Part shown: in pieces, positions 1-6,020 of the stretch
Numbering within the stretch: the stretch's first letter is position 1
How the letters are laid out: each line of letters starts with the position of its first letter
Origin: Nocardioides sp. zg-1308
GTDB taxonomy: Bacteria; Actinomycetota; Actinomycetes; Propionibacteriales; Nocardioidaceae
Assembly (NCBI RefSeq): GCF_013155375.1
Contig: NZ_JABJQY010000005.1
Coordinates: 1-64,000, forward strand
Length of the DNA stretch: 64,000 nt
Reading direction: 5' to 3'
The notes under the pieces: model-generated
What the model was told of the DNA's origin: nothing
Databases searched by the model: none
The model's input: the letters and a program-made list of their open reading frames with translations, nothing else
Made by a program: the position numbers and the translations under genes

Positions 1-45
1 CACATCGCACGCGACGGCCGTGTTCGGCTGCGATGTGCCGCCACC
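1..45. repeat. 53-bp palindromic repeat unit, truncated by the window edge
   Basis: Positions 1-8 (CACATCGC) are the end of a left arm, 9-29 are a 21-nt spacer, and 30-45 are the right arm GCGATGTGCCGCCACC. The spacing is identical to the four complete units at 48978-50311, so the missing 8 bases should read GGTGGCGG. The CACAT-type arm is on the right, as in the units downstream of the nuclease gene at 49226-50185. Confidence 0.75.
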
Positions 46-112
46 ATCGGGATCGGGCGGGCGGGCGCCGGCTGGGAGTGCGATGTGCCGCCACCACCGG
101 GATCGGGCGGGC
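30..112. repeat. Direct repeat containing the repeat-unit right arm twice
   Basis: Positions 30-62 and 80-112 match at 32 of 33 bases. Each begins with the 16-nt arm GCGATGTGCCGCCACC (30-45 and 80-95) and continues into a G-rich tail. The second copy has no recognisable left arm, so it is a half unit. This lies directly upstream of the proS promoter. Confidence 0.75.
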
Positions 113-165
113 CCGGCCCGGGCGTCCCCGTCGCAACTGGTTCGCGACGCCCGGAGGCGCGCACC

Positions 166-171
166 TATTGT
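166..171 (+). promoter_or_regulatory. Putative -10 element of proS (leaderless)
   Basis: TATTGT fits TANNNT and ends 7 nt before the ATG at 179, which would put the transcription start at or next to the start codon. A weak -35 candidate, TTCGCG, lies at 141-146. No Shine-Dalgarno sequence precedes the ATG. Confidence 0.5.
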
Positions 172-178
172 TGCGCGC

Positions 179-1957
179 ATGACTGGCCGCATCCTCCGCA
201 TGTCGACCCTGTTCGTGCGCACCCTGCGCGACGACCCCAACGACGCCGAGGTGCCGAGCCACAGGCTGCTGGTGCGCGCCGGCTACATCCGCCGGGCCGC
301 CCCGGGCATCTACACCTGGCTGCCGCTGGGCCTGCGGGTGCTGCGCCGCATCGAGGACATCATCCGCGAGGAGATGGACGGGATCGGCGCGCAGGAGGTG
401 CTGTTCCCCGCCCTGCTCCCCAAGGAGCCCTACGAGGCGAGCGGCCGCTGGACCGACTACGGCGACAGCCTCTTCCGCATCCAGGACCGGAAGGGCGGCG
501 ACTACCTCCTCGGGCCCACCCACGAGGAGATGTTCACGCTCGCGGTGAAGGACCTCTACTCCTCCTACAAGGACCTGCCGCTCTCGATCTACCAGATCCA
601 GAACAAGTACCGCGACGAGGCGCGTCCCCGCGCGGGCCTGCTGCGCGGTCGCGAGTTCGTCATGAAGGACTCCTACTCCTTCGACATCGACGACGCCGGC
701 CTGGAGCGCTCCTACCAGCGGCACCGCGACGCCTACGTCCGGATCTTCGACCGGCTCGGCTTCGAGTACGTGATCGTCAAGGCGACGTCCGGCGCGATGG
801 GCGGGTCGGCCAGCGAGGAGTTCCTCGCCAAGGCCGAGGTCGGCGAGGACACCTACGTCCGCTGCACGCACTGCGACTACGCCGCCAACGTCGAGGCCGT
901 CGCAGTCCCGACCCCCGCACCCGTGTCGTACGACGACGTGCCGGCCGCGCACGCCGAGGACACCCCCGGGACGCCGACCATCGACTCCCTCGTCGACCAC
1001 CTCAACGCGGCGTTCCCGCGCGACGACCGTCCCTGGGCGGCCGGCGACACCCTCAAGAACGTGCTCGTCGTGCTCAAGCACCCCGACGGCACGCGCGAGC
1101 CGCTGGCGATCGGCGTGCCCGGCGACCGCGAGGTCGACCAGAAGCGCCTCGAGGGCCAGCTCGAGCCGATCGAGGTCGAGCCGATGGACGAGGCGGAGCT
1201 CGCGAGGCATCCCGCTCTGGTCAAGGGCTACATCGGCCCCGGGGCGCTCGGCGCGGAGTCCGCGTCCGGCATCCGCTTCCTCGTGGACCCCCGCGTCTCG
1301 CAGGGCACCCGGTGGGTGACCGGCGCCGACGTGCGCGGCTCGCACGTGGTCGACATGGTGGTGGGCCGCGACTTCACCCCCGACGGCACCATCGAGGCCG
1401 CCGACGTCCGCGACGGCGACGCCTGCCCCAACTGCGACGAGGGCACGCTCGAGTCCGCGCGCGGGGTGGAGATGGGCCACATCTTCCAGCTCGGTCGCAA
1501 GTACGCCGAGGCGCTGGGCCTGCAGGTCCTCGACGAGAACGGCAAGCTCGTCACGGTCACCATGGGCTCCTACGGCATCGGGCCCTCGCGCGCCGTGGCC
1601 GCCATCGCCGAGGGCACCCTCGACGAGATCGGGCTCTGCTGGCCGCGCAACGTCGCGCCCGCCGACGTGCACGTGGTGGCAGCCGGCAAGGACGAGTCGA
1701 TCCTTGCCGCGGCGGAGGTGCTCGCGCAGGAGCTGAAGGGCGCCGGCCTCGACGTGCTCCTCGACGACCGCACCGGCAAGGTCAGCCCGGGGGTGAAGTT
1801 CAAGGACGCCGAGCTGATCGGCGTCCCGACGATCGTCACCGTCGGCCGTGGCCTGGCGGACGGCAACGTCGAGGTGCGCGACCGGCGCTCCGGCGACCGC
1901 GAGGACGTCGCGGTGGGCGCTGCGGCGACCCACGTCGTCGGCCTCGTCCGCAGCTGA
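179..1957 (+). CDS. proS: Prolyl-tRNA synthetase
   Basis: Class II aminoacyl-tRNA synthetase of 592 residues that charges tRNA-Pro in the cytoplasm. The TxE loop GPTHEE is at 112-117, motif 2 (RDEARPR) near 145-151 and motif 3 GIGPSR at 465-470. The region around 215-395 is the INS editing domain of bacterial-type ProRS, with the typical KGYIGPGALG stretch. The ATG at 179 is preferred over longer starts because the N-terminus then resembles the mycobacterial enzyme as I remember it and because a -10 element sits just upstream; ATG 200 is an alternative. The gene heads the conserved actinobacterial block proS-DUF4439-rimP-nusA-infB. Confidence 0.96.
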   Translation: MTGRILRMSTLFVRTLRDDPNDAEVPSHRLLVRAGYIRRAAPGIYTWLPLGLRVLRRIEDIIREEMDGIGAQEVLFPALLPKEPYEASGRWTDYGDSLFRIQDRKGGDYLLGPTHEEMFTLAVKDLYSSYKDLPLSIYQIQNKYRDEARPRAGLLRGREFVMKDSYSFDIDDAGLERSYQRHRDAYVRIFDRLGFEYVIVKATSGAMGGSASEEFLAKAEVGEDTYVRCTHCDYAANVEAVAVPTPAPVSYDDVPAAHAEDTPGTPTIDSLVDHLNAAFPRDDRPWAAGDTLKNVLVVLKHPDGTREPLAIGVPGDREVDQKRLEGQLEPIEVEPMDEAELARHPALVKGYIGPGALGAESASGIRFLVDPRVSQGTRWVTGADVRGSHVVDMVVGRDFTPDGTIEAADVRDGDACPNCDEGTLESARGVEMGHIFQLGRKYAEALGLQVLDENGKLVTVTMGSYGIGPSRAVAAIAEGTLDEIGLCWPRNVAPADVHVVAAGKDESILAAAEVLAQELKGAGLDVLLDDRTGKVSPGVKFKDAELIGVPTIVTVGRGLADGNVEVRDRRSGDREDVAVGAAATHVVGLVRS

Positions 1958-1974
1958 CGGCGGCTGCTCCGCGC

Positions 1975-2700
1975 ATGGCCGGGACGAGGATCGAGGCGGT
2001 CATCTTCGACTGGGGCGGGACGCTGACGCGGTGGCACGACGTGGACTTCCACGCCGAGTCGGTCGCGCTGGCCGCGGCCGTACGACGTACGCCGACGCTC
2101 GACGACGACCACCACGCCCATGCCGAGCGGCTGCACCGTGCCGGAGCCGCGGTCTGGGGCCGCAGCCGCGACCACCAGCAGAGCGCCACCATCGCCGACC
2201 TGTTCGCCGAGGCCGGGCTCGAGCACGACCCCGAGCTGCTGCGCGCCTACTACGAGTTCTGGGAGCCGCACACGCTGACGGACCCCGAGGTGCGACCGAT
2301 GTTCGAGGAGCTGCGCGCCGCAGGGCTCAAGGTCGGCGTCCTGTCCAACACGATCTGGCCCCGCGAGTGGCACGTCGGCTTCTTCGAGCGCGACGGCGTC
2401 CTCGACCTGGTCGACGGTGACGTCTACACCAGCGAGATCCCGTGGACGAAGCCGTCGCCGCACGCCTTCCGCGCCGCCATGGACGCCGTGGGCGTGGCCG
2501 ACCCGGCCGCGTGCGTCTACGTCGGGGACCGGCTCTTCGACGACGTCTGGGGCGCCCACAACGCCGGCCTCCGCGCCGTCCACGTCCCCCTGAGCAACAT
2601 CCCGGTCGACCAGGTCGGCCACACCGAGGGCGAGCCCGACGCCACCGTCGCCTCGCTCGCCGAGGTGCCTGCCGTGGTCCGTGCCCTCGACCGCGGGTGA
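1975..2700 (+). CDS. HAD-superfamily hydrolase
   Basis: Cytoplasmic HAD-like protein of 241 residues. Motif I is FDWGGT (Asp12), motif II LSNT, motif III the Lys of TKPSP, and motif IV GDRLFDD. In motif I the usual second Asp (DxD) is Gly14, so the general acid/base of phosphatases is missing. DWGGT variants form a recognised HAD subgroup, but the substrate cannot be read from the sequence. The start lies 17 nt after the proS stop, so co-transcription is likely. Confidence 0.85.
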   Translation: MAGTRIEAVIFDWGGTLTRWHDVDFHAESVALAAAVRRTPTLDDDHHAHAERLHRAGAAVWGRSRDHQQSATIADLFAEAGLEHDPELLRAYYEFWEPHTLTDPEVRPMFEELRAAGLKVGVLSNTIWPREWHVGFFERDGVLDLVDGDVYTSEIPWTKPSPHAFRAAMDAVGVADPAACVYVGDRLFDDVWGAHNAGLRAVHVPLSNIPVDQVGHTEGEPDATVASLAEVPAVVRALDRG

Positions 2701-2724
2701 GCGCCGCGGACGAGCCCACGTCCT

Positions 2725-2805
2725 GCAAGTTTGTGCGTTGCACGAACATGCAAGTCGGTGAGCCTGTTGCTGGCCGCCGATCGGCTGCATGATTGTGCAT
2801 GTGGC
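2725..2805. other. AT-richer intergenic patch with short dyads and direct repeats
   Basis: Much less GC-rich than its surroundings. TGCAAGT occurs at 2725-2731 and again near 2750. Between them GTTTGTGC and GCACGAAC form an 8-bp dyad (one G-T pair) around GTT, and TGCATG-type repeats follow near 2786-2800. The patch lies between the converging HAD and DUF4439 genes, where no promoter is needed. It could be an operator left from a lost gene or an unannotated small RNA promoter; neither is shown. Confidence 0.4.
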
Positions 2806-2874
2806 CGCTCCACCCCCACAGGACGGCCACGCAGGGTGATGCTGACCAACCCCACGAGCGGTCCGCGTCCTCGG

Positions 2875-2907
2875 CCTTTGGGAGAGATCTCGGGACTTTC
2901 CCAAAGG
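2875..2907. terminator. Inverted repeat between convergent genes, possible terminator
   Basis: CCTTTGGGA (2875-2883) and TCCCAAAGG (2899-2907) pair perfectly over 9 bp around a 15-nt loop that contains the palindrome GAGATCTC. It could end transcription from both sides, although there is no T tract. Confidence 0.45.
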
Positions 2908-2992
2908 TTGAGGCCGCGGGCCGCTTTCCCTTTCCCGGTGCCTCGGTCCAGAGGATGTGGCGACGCGGCCGGTCGAGTGGGGCGGAGCTGGC

Positions 2993-3421
2993 TCAGCCGA
3001 GCTCGGGTGCCCCCGGCCAGGTGGCGGGCGTCGCGCCCAGCCCGACCTGCCAGGTCGCCGACCACGTCGCCTCGGTGAGCGCCCACCCGCGCACCGTGCC
3101 GGTCGAGCGGGCGACCAGTGCGAGCAGGGCCTCGACGCTCCCCCCCTCGAGGTCGCGGGCGGCCGCCTCGACCTGCGCCGGGCGCAGCGCCGCGCCGTCG
3201 AGCTCGTAGGCGGCAGCGGCAGCCACCGGCTCGCCGCCGGCCTCGACCACCATCGTCCGCAGCTGGTCGCGCCGCGACCGGTGCCGGCGGTGGGCGGTCG
3301 TCAGCGCGTCGAGGAGCGCGGGGGTGGCCGCCTGCGAGGTCCGTGCCCCGAGGACGCCGTAGGTGTAGACGGCGGCATGCTCGTCGGCGAGGACGACCTG
3401 GAGGGCGTCGACGACGCTCAC
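2993..3421 (-). CDS. Ferritin-like DUF4439 protein
   Basis: 142-residue helical protein of the actinobacterial DUF4439 family, a ferritin-like fold of unknown function. The N-terminal helix carries DEHAAVYTYG, the type of Glu/His pattern seen in ferritin-like helices. The start is a GTG overlapping the stop of the upstream lipoprotein gene by GTGA, so translation is coupled. The pair occupies the position between proS and rimP where mycobacteria carry an equivalent pair. Metal binding is an inference from the fold only. Confidence 0.75.
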   Translation of the reverse strand: MSVVDALQVVLADEHAAVYTYGVLGARTSQAATPALLDALTTAHRRHRSRRDQLRTMVVEAGGEPVAAAAAYELDGAALRPAQVEAAARDLEGGSVEALLALVARSTGTVRGWALTEATWSATWQVGLGATPATWPGAPELG

Positions 3422-3942
3422 GGGCTCGCCTCCACCGGCGTGGCACCCGTGGGGGCGCCGGCCAGGGCGGCGCTGTGCTGGGCCGTGGAGGCGGCGATGC
3501 TGGCCAGCACCCTGGCCAGGTCGCCGCTGGCGGCGACGGCGCACGCCTCCCGCGCCTCGCGCAGCAGCCGTTGCTCGGACCGGCGGACCGCTCCCAGCGC
3601 CCGGTCGACCCGCGACGGGACCGTGGGCGGGGCGGCGCTCGGGAGACCGCTCCCGGGGACCGCGCCGGCCAGCAGGTCGAGGTGCGCGGCATGGGCCTCG
3701 CCGATCGCCGCCAGGCGGGCGCCTAGGGCGGGCGCGGACGACGTGGCGGCCTCCAGGACCGACTGCGCGCGCACGAGCGACCCGACGACGGCGGCGACCA
3801 GCTCGGCGTCGGGCGGGGGTGCTGGAGCGGCGGAGGTGCCACCGTCGCGGACCGGCGGGTCGATGTCGCAGCCCGCGAGGACCAGCGGCGCGCACAGCGC
3901 CGACCCCACCGTCGTACGACGGGTCAGCGGGCGTCTCGGCAC
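3418..3942 (-). CDS. Small lipoprotein partner of the DUF4439 protein
   Basis: 174 residues. The N-terminus is Arg-rich followed by a hydrophobic stretch and a lipobox LAGC, with Cys25 the predicted lipidation site; the rest is Ala-rich and probably helical. It should be exported and anchored to the membrane. It overlaps the next gene (DUF4439) by GTGA. No enzymatic motif is visible. Position and pairing match the conserved alanine-rich gene pair between proS and rimP in mycobacteria. Confidence 0.7.
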   Translation of the reverse strand: MPRRPLTRRTTVGSALCAPLVLAGCDIDPPVRDGGTSAAPAPPPDAELVAAVVGSLVRAQSVLEAATSSAPALGARLAAIGEAHAAHLDLLAGAVPGSGLPSAAPPTVPSRVDRALGAVRRSEQRLLREAREACAVAASGDLARVLASIAASTAQHSAALAGAPTGATPVEASP

Positions 3943-3992
3943 CCCCGCACCCTAACCCTCGCGCGCGTCGCTCCCGACCGGCCGGCGCACGA

Positions 3993-4022
3993 TTCCGGGG
4001 CAGCCCGGACGGCCGCTAGGGT
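3993..4022 (+). promoter_or_regulatory. Putative promoter of rimP-nusA
   Basis: TTCCGG (3993-3998) and TAGGGT (4017-4022) are separated by 18 nt. Transcription would start near 4029 and leave a leader carrying the GAGGAGG ribosome-binding site. Confidence 0.45.
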
Positions 4023-4059
4023 GATGGCTCGACAACTGCACACGAGGAGGTCGCACCCG

Positions 4060-4551
4060 ATGAGCACTCCCCACCAGGACGCCACCCGGGACCGCATCGA
4101 AGCGGAGCTGGTCGACCCCTTGCGCGTGATGGGCCTCGACGTCGAGGCCGTCGAGGTCACCCCCGCCGGCAAGCGCCGGGTGCTGCGGGTGGCCGTCGAC
4201 AAGGACGGCGGCGTCACCCTCGACGACGTCGCCGACGCGACGCGCGAGGTCTCCCGCGTCCTCGACGAGTCCGACGTGATGGGCGAGATGCCCTACACCC
4301 TCGAGGTCACCTCCCGCGGCGTCGACCGGCCGCTGACCCTGCCGCGCCACTGGCGGCGCAACCAGGACCGCCTGGTCAAGGCCACCCTCACCGACGGGTC
4401 CAGCGTGACCGGCCGCATCGTCGGCTCGGCCGAGGAGTCCGCGACCCTCGACGTCGAGGGCACCCGGCGCGAGGTCGCCTACACCGACGTCGCCAAGGCC
4501 CTGGTGCAGATCGAGTTCAACCGCAAGAGCGAGAAGAAGGACGACGACTGA
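4060..4551 (+). CDS. rimP: Ribosome maturation factor RimP
   Basis: 163-residue 30S assembly factor. An N-terminal RimP domain (LRVAVDKDGGVTLDD-type strand-helix region, about 40-65) is followed by a C-terminal SH3-like domain, and the end is Lys/Asp rich. ATG 4060 is chosen because GAGGAGG lies 9 nt upstream; the longer frame from 4021 would start inside the -10 element. The stop overlaps the nusA ATG by one base. Confidence 0.93.
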   Translation: MSTPHQDATRDRIEAELVDPLRVMGLDVEAVEVTPAGKRRVLRVAVDKDGGVTLDDVADATREVSRVLDESDVMGEMPYTLEVTSRGVDRPLTLPRHWRRNQDRLVKATLTDGSSVTGRIVGSAEESATLDVEGTRREVAYTDVAKALVQIEFNRKSEKKDDD

Positions 4552-5528
4552 TGGACATCGACCTGAGCATCCTGCGGATGCTGGAGCGTGAGAAGGAGAT
4601 CTCCTTCGAGGTGCTGGCCGAGGCCATCGAGCAGGCCCTCCTGACGGCCTACCAGCGCGCCACCGAGTCGCAGCACCCCGCGCGGGTCGAGCTGGACCGC
4701 AAGAGCGGCCACGTGACGGTCTGGGCGCGCGAGGTCGACGACGAGGGCAACGCCGGCCCCGAGTACGACGACACCCCGCAGGGCTTCGGCCGCATCGCGG
4801 CCACGACCGCCAAGCAGGTGATGCTGCAGCGGCTGCGCGACGCCGAGGACGAGATCAAGTTCGGCGAGTTCTCCGGCAAGGAGGGCGACATCATCTCGGG
4901 GATCATCCAGCAGGGCCGCAACCCCGACGACGTGATGGTCGACCTGGGCAAGGTCGAGGCGCTGCTGCCGGTCAGCGAGCGCGTGCCGGGGGAGAAGTAC
5001 GTCCACGGCGAGCGCATCAAGTGCCTGGTGACCTCAGTGCGCAAGGGGATGCGCGGCCCGCAGATCACCCTGTCGCGCTCGCACCCGACGCTGGTCAAGA
5101 AGCTCTTCGCGCTCGAGGTGCCCGAGATCGCCGACGGCACCGTGGAGGTCGCCGCCATCGCCCGCGAGGCCGGGCACCGCACCAAGATCGCCGTCCACTC
5201 GTCCGTCGCGGGCGTCAACGCCAAGGGCGCCTGCATCGGCCCCATGGGCCAGCGGGTGCGCAACGTGATGAGCGAGCTGCACGGCGAGAAGATCGACATC
5301 GTCGACTGGGCCGAAGACCCGGCCGAGATGGTCGCGCACGCCCTCTCCCCGGCTCGGGTGAACTCGGTCGAGATCGTCGACCTGGCCGCCCGCTCCTGCC
5401 GCGTCGTCGTACCCGACTTCCAGCTCTCCCTCGCCATCGGCAAGGAGGGCCAGAACGCCCGCCTCGCCGCGCGGCTCACCGGCTGGCGGATCGACATCCG
5501 CTCCGACGAGGCGCCCACGCCGGACTGA
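4551..5528 (+). CDS. nusA: Transcription termination/antitermination factor NusA
   Basis: 325 residues: NusA N-terminal RNA polymerase-binding domain (1-120), an S1 domain (about 125-195) and two KH domains (about 200-320; CIGPMGQRVRNV and AIGKEGQNARLA are KH GxxG loops). It lacks the C-terminal acidic repeats of the E. coli protein, as is normal in actinobacteria. It acts with RNA polymerase in pausing, termination and antitermination. It is translationally coupled to rimP (TGATG). Confidence 0.96.
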   Translation: MDIDLSILRMLEREKEISFEVLAEAIEQALLTAYQRATESQHPARVELDRKSGHVTVWAREVDDEGNAGPEYDDTPQGFGRIAATTAKQVMLQRLRDAEDEIKFGEFSGKEGDIISGIIQQGRNPDDVMVDLGKVEALLPVSERVPGEKYVHGERIKCLVTSVRKGMRGPQITLSRSHPTLVKKLFALEVPEIADGTVEVAAIAREAGHRTKIAVHSSVAGVNAKGACIGPMGQRVRNVMSELHGEKIDIVDWAEDPAEMVAHALSPARVNSVEIVDLAARSCRVVVPDFQLSLAIGKEGQNARLAARLTGWRIDIRSDEAPTPD

Positions 5529-5562
5529 CGCGGCCGGTTCGTCATCCGCTGGTCCGACGCAG

Positions 5563-5568
5563 TAGAGT
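5563..5568 (+). promoter_or_regulatory. Putative -10 element of ylxR (leaderless)
   Basis: TAGAGT ends 8 nt before the GTG start at 5577, which supports an internal leaderless promoter inside the nusA-infB operon. Confidence 0.5.
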
Positions 5569-5576
5569 GGACCGCA

Positions 5577-5921
5577 GTGGCCACCACGTCTGACACCCCT
5601 GCGCCCGGACCCGTCCGGACGTGCGTGGGTTGCCGGGCCAGGGCCGCTGCGAGCGAGCTGCTGCGGGTGGTCGCAGGCTCGGACGCCGAGGGCCGACCGG
5701 CCCTGGTGCCCGATCCGGACCGCCGAGCGCTCGGTCGCGGGGCGCACCTGCACCCCACGACCGAGTGCTGGGAGCTCGCAGCACGACGCCGAGCACTACC
5801 CCGGGCGCTCCGCTCGGGGGGCCCGCTCGCCGACACACCGGTGGCCGACTACCTCGCCACCGTGATCGACCAGTCCGAATCACCGCTCGACCGACCAGAA
5901 ACTGGAGCACGCAGCTCATGA
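5577..5921 (+). CDS. ylxR: YlxR (DUF448) nucleic-acid-associated protein
   Basis: 114-residue small basic protein, always found between nusA and infB. The signature CVGCR is at 16-20, followed by GR.AHLHP.. ECW typical of the family. Family members are reported to bind RNA or DNA and to influence transcription, but the role here is not defined. The GTG start has no Shine-Dalgarno sequence and is preceded by a leaderless-type -10 element. Confidence 0.88.
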   Translation: MATTSDTPAPGPVRTCVGCRARAAASELLRVVAGSDAEGRPALVPDPDRRALGRGAHLHPTTECWELAARRRALPRALRSGGPLADTPVADYLATVIDQSESPLDRPETGARSS

Positions 5922-5979
5922 GCACTCGATGAGTAACTCGTAATGAGTGTGCACACCCACTAGCTGTTCCGTTTCCCCT

Positions 5980-6008
5980 CTCCTTCTGGGGTCACGGACC
6001 AGAAGGAG
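5980..6008 (+). promoter_or_regulatory. Perfect hairpin that contains the infB Shine-Dalgarno sequence
   Basis: CTCCTTCTGG (5980-5989) and CCAGAAGGAG (5999-6008) form a perfect 10-bp stem around a 9-nt loop. The right arm holds AGAAGGAG, the only good ribosome-binding site before the infB GTG at 6021. The hairpin could hide the site and control IF-2 translation; alternatively it ends ylxR mRNA. Confidence 0.6.
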
Positions 6009-6020
6009 TAGAGACCAACC

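Noticed and set aside
1..178. T-box or other riboswitch upstream of proS
   Set aside because: No T-box sequence or specifier structure is seen; the region holds repeats and a leaderless promoter.
85..1974. Long upstream extension of the HAD hydrolase frame through proS
   Set aside because: The extension is the out-of-frame reading of proS; the HAD fold begins at the ATG at 1975.
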